A DNA stretch of 64,000 bases from Rhizobium sp. NLR16a (GTDB lineage: Bacteria; Pseudomonadota; Alphaproteobacteria; Rhizobiales; Rhizobiaceae), in NCBI RefSeq assembly GCF_017948245.1, contig NZ_CP072865.1, positions 3,869,501 to 3,933,500 on the forward strand. The letters run 5' to 3'. A model generated the notes under the pieces. That model was not told the DNA's origin. It did no database searches and worked only from the letters and a program-made list of their open reading frames with translations. The first letter of the stretch is position 1; each line of letters begins with the position of its first letter. The position numbers and the translations under genes were made by a program. Below, piece after piece: positions 17,088-26,035 of this stretch.

Positions 17088-18083
17088 TTGCCCGATCTTC
17101 TCAATCTGCTCACCGACATCGAAGGCGTTTCCGTCGGCCATGCGACCGACCTCTCGCTGGGATCCGGCGTCACGGTCATCGTCTTCGACGAGCCGGCGGT
17201 CGCCTCCGGCACGGTGCTCGGCGGCGCGCCGGGCGGACGCGATACCGGCCTGCTCGACCCGTCGATGACCGTCAGTACCGTCGATGCCTTTGTGTTCTCG
17301 GGCGGCTCGGCCTTCGGGCTCGATGCGGCCGGGGGCGTGCAGGCCGGCTTGCGCGAAGCCGGCCGCGGCTTTGCAGTCGGGCCGGTCAAGATTCCGATCG
17401 TGCCGCAAGCGATCCTGATGGACCTGCTGAACGGCGGCGACAAGGATTGGGGTCTTCACTCCCCCTATCGTGAGATGGGTTATGCGGCGTTGAAGACCGC
17501 GACGAAGGGCGTATTTGCGCTCGGCACCGCCGGCGCCGGCACCGGGGCGACGACGGCCACTTTCAAGGGCGGGCTCGGCTCGGCCAGTGCCGTCAGCAGC
17601 GCCGGCCATCGCGTCGCTGCGATCGTCGCCGTCAATGCGCTCGGTTCGGCAACGATCGGTGACGGGCCGCATTTCTGGGCGGCGCCCTTCGAGAAGGACG
17701 GCGAATTTGGCGGGCTCGGTATGCCTGCGACCACCGATCACAGGATACGGCTCAAGGGGATGAGCACGCCGGCAACGACGATCGGCGCTGTCGTCACCGA
17801 CGCGCAGCTGACGAAGGCGGAAGCGCATCGGCTTTCACTTGCCGGTCATGACGGCCTTGCCCGAGCGCTGCTGCCGGCACACCTGCCGCTCGACGGCGAT
17901 ACCGTCTTTGCCGCGTCGACCGTCAAACATCCAAGAAACGACATGGCAAGCCTGATGGAACTTTGCCACCTCGCCACCATCGTCATGGCGCGGGCAATCG
18001 CGCGCGGCGTCTATATGGCGAGCGCCCTTCCGGCCGAGGGCGGGCAAATAGCATGGCAAGACCGCTATCCCCAGGGCCGTTGA
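17088..18083 (+). CDS. P1 family (DmpA-type) peptidase
   Basis: This protein has the P1/DmpA fold: LTDIEGVSVGHATD near the start, GGAPGGRDTGLLDP, VFSGGSAFGLDAAGGV, and the region VNALGSATIGDG where self-cleavage before Ser187 (counting from 17088) would create the N-terminal nucleophile. DmpA enzymes are aminopeptidases that can act on D- or L-N-terminal residues or beta-peptides. No ATG is available near the N-terminus. TTG 17088 has AGGA at a good distance and gives the usual short lead (331 residues); TTG 17046, nearer an in-frame stop at 17037, is the alternative. A dipeptide-type transporter follows 93 bases downstream. Confidence 0.85.
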   Translation: MPDLLNLLTDIEGVSVGHATDLSLGSGVTVIVFDEPAVASGTVLGGAPGGRDTGLLDPSMTVSTVDAFVFSGGSAFGLDAAGGVQAGLREAGRGFAVGPVKIPIVPQAILMDLLNGGDKDWGLHSPYREMGYAALKTATKGVFALGTAGAGTGATTATFKGGLGSASAVSSAGHRVAAIVAVNALGSATIGDGPHFWAAPFEKDGEFGGLGMPATTDHRIRLKGMSTPATTIGAVVTDAQLTKAEAHRLSLAGHDGLARALLPAHLPLDGDTVFAASTVKHPRNDMASLMELCHLATIVMARAIARGVYMASALPAEGGQIAWQDRYPQGR

Positions 18084-18176
18084 TTGAATAGGGTCGCAAC
18101 CTGGTGAAATGGCGGAGACACGCGAATGCAGATCCTGGCGCTGAAGTATTTTCGACGAGCTGGTGGGGACCGAATC

Positions 18177-19721
18177 ATGCCGGGTGATGTGATGAACAAG
18201 GTTTCGTTTGCGTCTTCGGCGCGCTGCATCAAGCGGCTTTCCCTCGGTGCTGCGTTGTCGGCCGGTCTCGTAGTGACAGCAATGACACCGGCGGAAGCGG
18301 CCAAGACCGCCCTCAATCTCGGCATGAGCGTCGAACCAACAGGCCTCGACCCGACGATCGCCGCACCGGTCGCGATCGGCCAGCTCACCTGGCAGAATGT
18401 GTTCGAGGGGCTGGTGACGATCGATCAGACCGGCAAGGTCCAGCCGCAGCTGGCGAAAAGCTGGGAAATCTCGGGCGATGGCCTGACCTATATGTTCAAG
18501 CTGCGGACCGGCGTCAAATTCCATGATGGCGAGGCCTTCGATGCCGCCGCCGCCAAATTTGCCCTCGACCGCGCCCGCGGTACGGATTCGGTTAATCCGC
18601 AAAAACGCTTCTTCGCCTCGATTGCCTCGATCGATACGCCGGATGCCGAAACGCTGGTGCTGCATCTCACGGCCCCGACCGGCAGCCTGATCTATTGGCT
18701 CGCCTGGCCGGCATCTGTCATGGTCGCCCCGAAGACGGCCGACAACGACAAGGTCATGCCGATCGGCACCGGTCCCTTCAAGTTCGCTAGCTGGACGAAG
18801 GGCGACAGGGTCGAACTCGTCAGGAATGGCGACTACTGGAACAAGGATGCGTCTGCCAAGCTCGACAAGGTGACCTTCCGCTTCATCGCCGATCCGCAGG
18901 CGCAGGCAGCCGCCCTGAAATCCGGCGATCTCGATGCCTTTCCGGAATTTGCCGCACCCGAGCTGATGAGTTCCTTCGACGGCGATGCCAGGCTCATCAC
19001 CAAGGTCGGCAATACCGAACTCAAGGTCGTCGCCGGCATGAACAATGCCAGGAAGCCCTTTGACGACAAGCGCGTCCGCCAGGCGCTGATGATGGCGATC
19101 GACCGCCAGACGGTGATCGACGGGGCGTGGTCCGGCCTCGGCACGCCGATCGGCAGCCACTACACGCCGAACGATCCGGGCTACAAGGACATGACCGGCG
19201 TGCTGCCCTATGATGTCGAAAAGGCAAAGGCACTGCTGACTGAGGCCGGCTACCCCAACGGCTTCACGTTCACGATCAAATCGCCGCAGATGGCCTATGC
19301 GCCGCGCAGCGCCCAGGTGATGCAGGCGATGTTTGCCGAAATTGGCGTGACGATGAACATCGAACCGACCGAGTTTCCGGCGAAATGGGTGCAGGACGTC
19401 ATGAAGGATCGCAACTTCGACATGACGATCGTCGCCCACGCCGAACCGCTCGACATCGACATCTACGCACGCGATCCCTATTATTTCAACTACAGGAACC
19501 CGGCCTTCGATGCGCTGATGAAGAAGGTCCAGGAGACCGCGGATCCCGCCACCCAAAATGCGGTTTACGGCGAAGCGCAAAAGATCCTCGCCGAGGACGT
19601 ACCGGCGCTCTACCTCTTCGTCATGCCGAAACTCGGCGTCTGGGACAGGAAGCTGAAGGGGTTGTGGGAGAACGAGCCGATTCCGTCGAATGTGCTCTCG
19701 GGGGTTTATTGGGAGGAGTGA
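18177..19721 (+). CDS. Peptide/dipeptide ABC transporter substrate-binding protein (family 5)
   Basis: This periplasmic protein of about 514 residues has a signal peptide (MNKVSFASSARCIKRLSLGAALSAGL..., cut after AEA) and the family-5 binding-protein pattern: GLDPTIAAPVAIGQLTWQNVFEGL, ISGDGLTYMFKLRTGVKFHDGEAFDA, IGTGPFKFASW, and late segments PLDIDIYARDPYYFN. It would capture peptides or related ligands for the two permeases downstream. Starts at 18126, 18177 and 18192 are possible; 18177 is preceded by GGTGGGGA and 18192 begins the hydrophobic leader directly. A 162-base gap separates it from the first permease, consistent with higher expression of the binding protein. Confidence 0.9.
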   Translation: MPGDVMNKVSFASSARCIKRLSLGAALSAGLVVTAMTPAEAAKTALNLGMSVEPTGLDPTIAAPVAIGQLTWQNVFEGLVTIDQTGKVQPQLAKSWEISGDGLTYMFKLRTGVKFHDGEAFDAAAAKFALDRARGTDSVNPQKRFFASIASIDTPDAETLVLHLTAPTGSLIYWLAWPASVMVAPKTADNDKVMPIGTGPFKFASWTKGDRVELVRNGDYWNKDASAKLDKVTFRFIADPQAQAAALKSGDLDAFPEFAAPELMSSFDGDARLITKVGNTELKVVAGMNNARKPFDDKRVRQALMMAIDRQTVIDGAWSGLGTPIGSHYTPNDPGYKDMTGVLPYDVEKAKALLTEAGYPNGFTFTIKSPQMAYAPRSAQVMQAMFAEIGVTMNIEPTEFPAKWVQDVMKDRNFDMTIVAHAEPLDIDIYARDPYYFNYRNPAFDALMKKVQETADPATQNAVYGEAQKILAEDVPALYLFVMPKLGVWDRKLKGLWENEPIPSNVLSGVYWEE

Positions 19722-19883
19722 GCGAGCGGGTTCGGGCGGATTGAGAGGCACGATGAGCAAGGCGAAGCGGGACAGCGATACGCTCAATGCAGGCCGCAGC
19801 CCTCGCCATCCCTCATTCCTGTCACAAGCTTGGCGCCGAGGCTACAACGTACTCCCAAAAGCCAACTCGAAAGCGTGGCATGC

Positions 19884-20831
19884 ATGATCGCGCTTCTCCT
19901 TCGCCGCTTCACCGGCCTCATCCTCACCCTCGTCATCGTCTCTCTGCTGATCTTCACCGTCATGGATCTGCTGCCCGGCGATCCAGCCTCGATCATGCTT
20001 GGCACCTCGGCAAGCCCGGAAACGCTGGCAGCGCTGCGTCACGAGCTCGGCCTCGACCAGCCGCTCGTCCTGCGCTACGGCCAATGGCTGGCCGGCCTCC
20101 TGTCCGGCAACCTCGGCAATTCCCTGACCTACGGCGTTCCCGTTGCCGGACTGATCGTCGAGCGGCTGGCGGTGACGCTGCCGCTGGCGCTGATGGCAAT
20201 GGTGCTTTCGATGGCGATCGCCCTGCCGCTTGGCGTTCTGGCCGCCTCGCGCCGCGGCCGCGTTTTCGACACGATCGCAACATTGTTTTCGCAGATCAGC
20301 ATCGCCGTGCCCGCCTTCTGGGTGGCGCTGCTGTTGATCATCCTGTTTTCGACGATGCTCGGGCTGATGCCGGCCGGCGGCTTCCCGGGGTGGGGCGCCG
20401 GTCTTCTGCCGGCATTGCAGGCGCTCGTCATGCCGGCCGTCGCGCTGGCGATGCCGCAGGCGGGCGTGTTGACACGCGTCGCACGTTCGGCGGTTCTCGA
20501 GACGATGCATGAGGATTTTGCCCGCACCGCGGTGGCCAAGGGGCTGTCAAGCAGTGCGGTGCTGTGGCGGCATATCGTGCCGAATGCGCTGATCCCGGTT
20601 CTGACGATGATCGGACTGCAGTTCACCTTTCTGGTCGCCGGCGCGGTGCTGGTGGAAAACGTCTTCAACCTGCCGGGGCTCGGGAGGCTTGCGCTTCAGG
20701 CACTCTCCCAGCGCGATGTCATCGTCATGCAGGATGTCGTGCTGTTCTTCGCGGGCTTGGTCATCGTGGTGAATTTCGTCGTCGATCTCTCCTATGTGGC
20801 GATCGACCCCAGGATCAGAAAGGCGGTTTGA
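19884..20831 (+). CDS. ABC transporter permease, DppB-like
   Basis: This 315-residue inner-membrane protein starts MIALLLRRFTGLILTLVIVSLLIF, followed by the DLLPGDPASIMLG motif typical of DppB/OppB permeases and about six membrane helices. The EAA loop that contacts the ATPase is visible (EDFARTAVAKGLSSSAVLWRHIVPNALIPVL). It should pair with the DppC-like gene starting three bases after its stop. ATG 19884 is chosen over 19830 because the membrane leader starts there. No ATPase gene follows, which is unusual for this family. Confidence 0.93.
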   Translation: MIALLLRRFTGLILTLVIVSLLIFTVMDLLPGDPASIMLGTSASPETLAALRHELGLDQPLVLRYGQWLAGLLSGNLGNSLTYGVPVAGLIVERLAVTLPLALMAMVLSMAIALPLGVLAASRRGRVFDTIATLFSQISIAVPAFWVALLLIILFSTMLGLMPAGGFPGWGAGLLPALQALVMPAVALAMPQAGVLTRVARSAVLETMHEDFARTAVAKGLSSSAVLWRHIVPNALIPVLTMIGLQFTFLVAGAVLVENVFNLPGLGRLALQALSQRDVIVMQDVVLFFAGLVIVVNFVVDLSYVAIDPRIRKAV

Positions 20832-20834
20832 AAC

Positions 20835-21698
20835 ATGGCCCAGATCGTATCCTCCGCCTTTGCCCGCCGCCGAAGGACTGACAGACTTAGCCGGCGAATG
20901 AACCTCATCGCGGGCACGGTCATCATTGGCCTGCTGGTCGCCGTTGCGCTCCTGTCGCTCGTCTGGACGCCCTTGCCGCCGGCGAAGATGCAGATCATCC
21001 ATAAACTGCAGCCGCCGCTTGCCTTCGGCCTGCTCGGCACGGATCAGTTCGGCCGCGACGTGGCGTCGATGCTGATGGCTGGATGCCGGAACTCTTTGTC
21101 GATTGCCATCACCGCGGTTGCGATCGGCGGGACGCTCGGCTCGATATCAGGCATCTCCGCCGCGGCGATCCGCGGTCCAGCCGAAACGCTGCTGATGCGC
21201 ATCTGCGACGTCATCTTCGCCTTGCCACCGATCCTGTCGGCGATGGTGCTCGGCGCCTTTCTCGGGCCGGGGCGCTTCACCGCGATCACCGCGATCGCCG
21301 TCTTCATGATTCCGGTCTTTGCGCGGGTGACGCTGGCAACCTCGCTGCAGGCCTGGAGCCGCGATTATGTGACGGCGGCGCGCGCGATCGGCAATACGCG
21401 CCTGACCATTTCACTGCGCCATGTGCTGCCGAATATCATCAGCCAGATCATCGTGCATGGGACAATCCAGCTCGGTCTGGCGATCCTGACCGAGGCCGGT
21501 CTCAGCTTTCTCGGGCTCGGCATGGCGCCGCCAGCGCCGACATGGGGCCGGATGCTTGCAGATGCGCAAACCTATCTGGCGCTGGCCCCCTGGCTCGCGA
21601 TCCTGCCCGGCCTTGCCATCGCGCTCACCGTCCTCGGCTTCAACATGCTCGGCGACGGCTTGCGCGATCTTCTCGATCCACGCGAGGCGAGCCGCTGA
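20835..21698 (+). CDS. ABC transporter permease, DppC-like
   Basis: This 287-residue permease has a cytoplasmic basic N-terminus, a first membrane helix (LIAGTVIIGLLVAVALLSL), and the DppC hallmark LLGTDQFGRDVASMLMAGCRNSL near residue 60-85. The EAA loop AWSRDYVTAARAIGNTRLTISLRHVLPNI follows about residue 175. It forms a heterodimer with the upstream DppB-like protein. Its stop TGA overlaps the amidase start ATG by one base, linking import to a hydrolytic enzyme. The neighbouring ATPase genes expected for a dipeptide transporter are missing from the run. Confidence 0.93.
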   Translation: MAQIVSSAFARRRRTDRLSRRMNLIAGTVIIGLLVAVALLSLVWTPLPPAKMQIIHKLQPPLAFGLLGTDQFGRDVASMLMAGCRNSLSIAITAVAIGGTLGSISGISAAAIRGPAETLLMRICDVIFALPPILSAMVLGAFLGPGRFTAITAIAVFMIPVFARVTLATSLQAWSRDYVTAARAIGNTRLTISLRHVLPNIISQIIVHGTIQLGLAILTEAGLSFLGLGMAPPAPTWGRMLADAQTYLALAPWLAILPGLAIALTVLGFNMLGDGLRDLLDPREASR

Positions 21699-23113
21699 TG
21701 TCCCTCCGAAACAAAACGCCTATGGCCGAAACCGATCTTACAATCCGTGAACTCAGGCGACGCTTCGCCGATAAGAGCCTCTCGCCGCTCGAATACTGGC
21801 TCTCCCTCGAAGACCATATCGCCGCCTGGGAGCCGTCCATATCAGCACTCTACCTCTACGACCCAGAGGCGGCGCGCGTGCAAGCGAAAGCTTCGACGGA
21901 GCGCTGGGCGAAGGGACAAACGCTGGGCAGGCTCGACGGCATCCCGGTCACGCTGAAAGAACTGCTCGCGACGAAGGGCCAGCCGGTGCCGCTCGGCTCC
22001 AGGGCGGTGGAACTGAAGCCGGCGGAGGCCGACGCGCCGGCTGCAGCGCGGCTGCGCGAGGACGGCGCGGTGATCTTCGCCAAGACCACCTGTCCCGATT
22101 ACGGCATGCTTTCCTCCGGCCTGTCGAGCTTTCATCCTCTCAGCCGCAATCCCTGGAACATCGCGCAAAATCCCGGCGGATCGAGCGCCGGCGCCGCGGC
22201 CGCGGCCGCGGCCGGTTACGGGCCGCTGCACATCGGCACGGATATTGGCGGTTCGGTGCGGCTTCCTGCCGGCTGGACCGGCACCTTCGGCTTCAAGCCG
22301 AGCCACGGGCGCATTCCGGCCGATCCCTATTATGTCGGGCGCTGTCTCGGCCCGATGACGCGCACTGTCGAGGACGCCGCTTTTTCCATGGCGACGCTGT
22401 CACGGCCCGACTGGCGTGACGGGACCAGCCTGCCGCCCAACGATTTCGACTGGATGGATTTCGTTGTCGACATGTCAGGCATGAAGATCGGCCTAATGCT
22501 CGATGCCGGCTGCGGGTTTGCTGTCGATGATGAGATCAGGGTCGCGGTCGAATCGGCGGCGAAACGTTTCGAGAAGGCCGGCGCGACCATCGTCTGCGTT
22601 CAACCGGTGCTGACGCGCGCGATGCTTGACGGGCTCGACACGTTCTGGCGCGCCCGCCTGTGGAGCGATATCGCAGGGCTGGACGAAGAGCGGCGCGACA
22701 GCATCCTGCCCTATATCCGGGAATGGGCCAAGGCCGGCGCCGATATCAATGGCGTCGATGCCGTCAGGGGCTTCAATCAGACGATCGAAATGCGCAGGAG
22801 CTGCGGACGGCTGTTCACCTCGGTCGACGCCCTGCTTTCGCCGACCAACCCGATCGTCTCCTATCCGGCCGAATGGGCATCGCCGACCAACGATCCGGCG
22901 AGGCCGTTCGAACATATCGCCTTCACCGTGCCGTGGAACATGTCGGAGCAGCCGGCCGCGTCGATCAATTGCGGCTTCTCCCGTTCGGGCATGCCGATCG
23001 GGCTTCAGATCGTTGGGCCGCGTTTCGACGACATGCGGGTGCTGAGACTGTCGAAAGCTTTCGAGGATTGGACCGGCGGCGTGAGATCCTGGCCGCAGCG
23101 ACCGATCACTTAG
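21698..23113 (+). CDS. Amidase signature family hydrolase
   Basis: This 471-residue enzyme has the complete amidase-signature triad: Lys87 in GIPVTLKELL, the cis-serine in the NPGGSSAG loop (Ser162/163) and the nucleophile Ser186 in DIGGSVRLPA. Family members hydrolyse small amides, acyl-amino acids or related compounds; the substrate cannot be read from sequence. Translational coupling to the ABC permease suggests it acts on the imported compound in the cytoplasm. The gene runs tail to tail with the NlpC/P60 gene and overlaps it by four bases. The DUF-like variant GGSSAGAAAAAAAGYG has an Ala-rich run instead of the usual Gly/Ala mix. Confidence 0.92.
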   Translation: MSLRNKTPMAETDLTIRELRRRFADKSLSPLEYWLSLEDHIAAWEPSISALYLYDPEAARVQAKASTERWAKGQTLGRLDGIPVTLKELLATKGQPVPLGSRAVELKPAEADAPAAARLREDGAVIFAKTTCPDYGMLSSGLSSFHPLSRNPWNIAQNPGGSSAGAAAAAAAGYGPLHIGTDIGGSVRLPAGWTGTFGFKPSHGRIPADPYYVGRCLGPMTRTVEDAAFSMATLSRPDWRDGTSLPPNDFDWMDFVVDMSGMKIGLMLDAGCGFAVDDEIRVAVESAAKRFEKAGATIVCVQPVLTRAMLDGLDTFWRARLWSDIAGLDEERRDSILPYIREWAKAGADINGVDAVRGFNQTIEMRRSCGRLFTSVDALLSPTNPIVSYPAEWASPTNDPARPFEHIAFTVPWNMSEQPAASINCGFSRSGMPIGLQIVGPRFDDMRVLRLSKAFEDWTGGVRSWPQRPIT

Positions 23114-23967
23114 CTAAACGGGCGGCGATAGCCGGTCGGCCGTTGGTACAGCGAGCCGATGCGCTCGACGGCCGCCTCGAAGTTCTCCCGCGCCACCGTC
23201 ATGCTGTGGCCATTGGCGTGGAGAATGGTTTGGGAATCTTCGAAAATGGCGACGTGGCCCTTCCAGAACACCAGGTCGCCGCGGCGAATTTCGGAGCGGT
23301 CGATCGGTTCGCCGAGTCCGGCCGCCTGCATGTCGGTATCACGCGGCGCCAGTCTGCCGGTCATCAGCATCGCCAGCTGGACGAGGCCGGAGCAATCGAT
23401 GCCAAGGCCGGATCGGCCGCCCCAAAGATAGGGTGTTTCGAGGAAACGGGCGGCGATACCGACATAATCGGCACCCTCGAGAGCGCCGATCGGCTGCACG
23501 TGCCTGGCGAAGATCGCCGTGCCGTCCGTCAGCACGACATAGTGATTGCCGCGCACCTCCGCCTCGCCTACGACGTGAACGCGGCTTCCCATCGACAAGA
23601 TGGCCTGATGCGGTTTGCGCAGTTCCGGCTCCGGATAAAGGAAGGTGCGCGGCACGGTGACGATGTGAGTCGGCGCCGGCCCTGTTTGGGAGAGCGCCTC
23701 TGCCTCGAGATAACCGACATAGCCGTCGGAGGCAGCTTTTACCCAGCACCAGCCGTCGGCGCGATCGAAAACGGTCACCTCCTCGCCGAGGAGCAGTTCC
23801 GTATCGATGCCGCGGGCAAGTTCCGGCTCAGGGCGCAGGGCGGCGACGGGAAGGGCAACGCGCGCTGCGGCGCCTTCGACGAAGCGCGACGCCTCCACCT
23901 TGCCCTGGAGCCCCGCTTCCGCGAGATCCGGCCGATAGGCATGCAGGCGGCGGTCGAGCATCGTCAT
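23110..23967 (-). CDS. NlpC/P60 family endopeptidase with two SH3b-like domains
   Basis: This 285-residue protein has two bacterial SH3-like regions (about residues 36-92 and 100-160) followed by an NlpC/P60 cysteine peptidase with Cys192 in GIDCSGLVQ, His238 in GHVAIF, and a third polar residue at His250. This layout is that of YkfC/dipeptidyl-peptidase VI-type enzymes, which cut the gamma-D-Glu-diamino-acid bond of murein peptides. No signal peptide is seen, so it would act on imported or recycled peptides in the cytoplasm. ATG 23967 follows AAGGGAA. It starts 11 bases after the MarR gene's stop, so the two form an operon. Confidence 0.88.
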   Translation of the reverse strand: MTMLDRRLHAYRPDLAEAGLQGKVEASRFVEGAAARVALPVAALRPEPELARGIDTELLLGEEVTVFDRADGWCWVKAASDGYVGYLEAEALSQTGPAPTHIVTVPRTFLYPEPELRKPHQAILSMGSRVHVVGEAEVRGNHYVVLTDGTAIFARHVQPIGALEGADYVGIAARFLETPYLWGGRSGLGIDCSGLVQLAMLMTGRLAPRDTDMQAAGLGEPIDRSEIRRGDLVFWKGHVAIFEDSQTILHANGHSMTVARENFEAAVERIGSLYQRPTGYRRPFS

Positions 23968-23978
23968 TCGTGTTCCCT

Positions 23979-24329
23979 TCAGATCGGCAGCCGGCGGCCC
24001 TGATCCCGGACGAGATCGCCGAGCTTTTCCAGGTAAAGCGCACCGCCGACGGTACGTTTGATGATCACATTGCGGCGATCGGCATCGTCGCGCACGCGAT
24101 CAACCAGGCCCATCTCACCCATCGTATCCAAGGCGCGGGTAATGACCGGCTTGGTGACATTGAGTGTGGCGGCAAGCCCGCGCACCGTGTGGGGCGGCGG
24201 CACGAGGTAAATATGCAGCAGGATCGCCATCTGGCGCAATGTCAAATCGCGGTCGTCATGGCGAACCTGATCGAGCGCCACGCCATGCCAGAGCCCCAGC
24301 GCCTGCGAGGCGGTCAGTTCGATCGGCAC
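23979..24329 (-). CDS. MarR-family transcriptional regulator
   Basis: This 116-residue protein has a winged helix-turn-helix of the MarR type: LTLRQMAILLHIYLVPPPHTVRGLAATLNVTKPVITRALDTMGEMGLVDRVRDDADRRNVIIKRT, where the recognition helix (VTKPVITRAL) precedes the wing (DDADRRNV). It is shorter than classic MarR (about 140), with reduced N- and C-terminal dimer helices. GTG 24329 is the likely start, with GGAGGGG close upstream. A 10-base palindrome lies 21 bases upstream and may be its operator. It probably controls the NlpC/P60 gene with which it is co-transcribed, and perhaps the neighbouring peptide genes. Confidence 0.85.
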   Translation of the reverse strand: MPIELTASQALGLWHGVALDQVRHDDRDLTLRQMAILLHIYLVPPPHTVRGLAATLNVTKPVITRALDTMGEMGLVDRVRDDADRRNVIIKRTVGGALYLEKLGDLVRDQGRRLPI

Positions 24330-24349
24330 GGCCCCTCCGGAAAATCGTT

Positions 24350-24359
24350 ACGCTAGCGT
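24350..24359. promoter_or_regulatory. 10-bp palindrome in the marR promoter
   Basis: ACGCTAGCGT is a perfect even palindrome 21 bases upstream of the MarR-gene start codon. Its place suits autoregulation, but a 10-base palindrome can occur by chance. Confidence 0.3.
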
Positions 24360-24502
24360 TTCATTTTCCGGCAGTTGCAATGGACATGCAAGAGGTGGCG
24401 GGAACTGCCGCCCGGCAGGGTGAATAAAATTTTAACGATCGGCCGCGAGACGCAGCGCGGGACGGCGGTCATGCGATGCGCCTTAGCATTATCCGGGCGG
24501 CG

Positions 24503-25894
24503 TCAGCGCAGGCTGGTGCGGATATGATGGAAGAGCGCGCGGATTGCCTGTGCTTCGCCGCCGCCCGGCGAATGTGGCCGTTCGGACGGAGCCCAGCCGT
24601 AAATGTCGAAATGTGCCCAGCTCTTGGACTTGCTGACGAAACGCTTTAGGAAAAGCGCGGCGGTGATCGATCCCGCCATGCCGCCGGCCGGGGCATTGGT
24701 CAGGTCGGCGAATTTGGCGCGGACATCCTTTTCATAGCCGGCATAGAGCGGCAGACGCCAGATCGGATCGTCCGTCTCCAGGCTTGCTTCGGTCAGGTCA
24801 TGGGCCAGATTGGCATCATCGGTGAAGAAGGGCGGAAGATCCGGACCGAGGGCAACGCGGGCAGCCCCTGTCAGCGTCGCCATGTCGATCAAGAGTTCGG
24901 GCTCTTCCTCGTCGGCATAGGCCAGCGCGTCGGCCAGGATCAAACGGCCTTCGGCGTCGGTATTGTCGATCTGAACGGTCAGGCCCTTTCGGCTTCGGTA
25001 AATGTCGCCGGGGCGAAAGGCATTGGAGGAGATGGCGTTTTCGACGACCGGGATAATGACGCGCAGATCGACCTTCAGCTTGGCGTCCATGATCATCAGG
25101 GCGAGTCCCATGACATTCGCGGCGCCGCCCATGTCCTTCTTCATCAGCAGCATCGAGGCGGCAGGCTTGATATCGAGACCGCCGGTATCGAAGCAGACGC
25201 CCTTGCCGACGAGCGTCACCTTGCGATGACCCTTTTTGCCCCAGCGCAGCTCAAGAAGGCGCGGCGCGTCGGCGCTGGCGCGGCCCACGGTGTGAACCAG
25301 CGGGAAATTCTGGGTGAGCAGTTCATCGCCCGTGATGACCGACAGTTCCGCCTTGTAATGTCCGGCCAGGGCACGGAAAGCGGCCTCGAGCTGGTCCGGC
25401 CCCATATCGTTCGTCGGCGTATTGATGAGGTCGCGAGCAAGAAAGACGCCGGCGAGCTGGCGCTTGATATCGGCGCCGTCGGCATCGCGGGGGATCATCA
25501 AGGTCGCTGCCGGCGATTTTTCCGATTTGTAGCGATCGAAACGGTAGCTGCCGAGCCCGAAGCCAAGGGCCAGCCGGTTTGCCGTCAGCGGCGCGGTCTC
25601 GATGTGCCATTCGCCGGCGGGCAGCGCACGGGCCAGCCTGCCGGTGATGTAGGGCTGTTCCGACGGGTTGGTGCCCAGGCCGAAAAGCGCGCCGCCGAGA
25701 TGGCCATCGGCCGTCGGGATCAGCAGGAGCGAGCCGCTTTCGGCCTTGTAGCCCGCCTTGCGCGCCCAATCGAGCGCGATCGGATCGATCGTGCCGGTCT
25801 CGATATGGGCAGGGGTGACGGCAAAGATCGGCAGCGTCAAGCCGCCCTTCGTGTTGAAAGGAGTCGGTCTTTCGATGAACTGATAGGGGGCCAT
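24503..25894 (-). CDS. M17 leucyl aminopeptidase family protein
   Basis: This 463-residue cytosolic enzyme has the M17 metal site: Lys231 and Asp236 in VGKGVCFDTGGLDIKP, Asp254 in KKDMGG, and Asp313 and Glu315 in NTDAEGRL (about residues 311-318). M17 enzymes are hexameric, two-metal aminopeptidases that release N-terminal residues from peptides, including those from murein recycling. ATG 25894 fits the usual start MAPYQFIERP. It lies upstream of the MarR/NlpC pair on the same strand with a 173-base gap, and divergent from tadD across a promoter with an exact dyad. Confidence 0.94.
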   Translation of the reverse strand: MAPYQFIERPTPFNTKGGLTLPIFAVTPAHIETGTIDPIALDWARKAGYKAESGSLLLIPTADGHLGGALFGLGTNPSEQPYITGRLARALPAGEWHIETAPLTANRLALGFGLGSYRFDRYKSEKSPAATLMIPRDADGADIKRQLAGVFLARDLINTPTNDMGPDQLEAAFRALAGHYKAELSVITGDELLTQNFPLVHTVGRASADAPRLLELRWGKKGHRKVTLVGKGVCFDTGGLDIKPAASMLLMKKDMGGAANVMGLALMIMDAKLKVDLRVIIPVVENAISSNAFRPGDIYRSRKGLTVQIDNTDAEGRLILADALAYADEEEPELLIDMATLTGAARVALGPDLPPFFTDDANLAHDLTEASLETDDPIWRLPLYAGYEKDVRAKFADLTNAPAGGMAGSITAALFLKRFVSKSKSWAHFDIYGWAPSERPHSPGGGEAQAIRALFHHIRTSLR

Positions 25895-25927
25895 GATTGT
25901 CCTTCGGCGGTCGCCAGGAATCGTTCC

Positions 25928-25953
25928 TTAACGGTCTGTTAGGGTTAACAGAC
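25928..25953. promoter_or_regulatory. Exact dyad and near-CtrA site in the divergent aminopeptidase/tadD promoter
   Basis: GTCTGTTA (25934-25941) and TAACAGAC (25946-25953) are exact reverse complements separated by 4 bases. Overlapping it, TTAA-N7-TTAG (25928-25942) differs by one base from the CtrA consensus TTAA-N7-TTAA. The site lies 83 bases before tadD and could control it, the aminopeptidase or both. Confidence 0.45.
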
Positions 25954-26035
25954 TATTGCTGGAGCGAAGATTGCGTCAAACCTTTCCCTGTTCCGCTTCG
26001 AGGTCAGGCGCCGATTTCGGAATCAGGAACGCAAC

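Noticed and set aside
17835..19787. Long minus-strand open frame across the P1 peptidase and the binding-protein gene
   Set aside because: It lies opposite two well-supported genes and has the His/Arg/Gly-rich composition of antisense frames.
19722..19883. Degenerate rhizobial intergenic repeat between the binding-protein and permease genes
   Set aside because: A CCCTCATTCCTGTCACAAGC stretch recalls a repeat seen in Rhizobium genomes, but the match is partial and from memory, with no second copy in the window.
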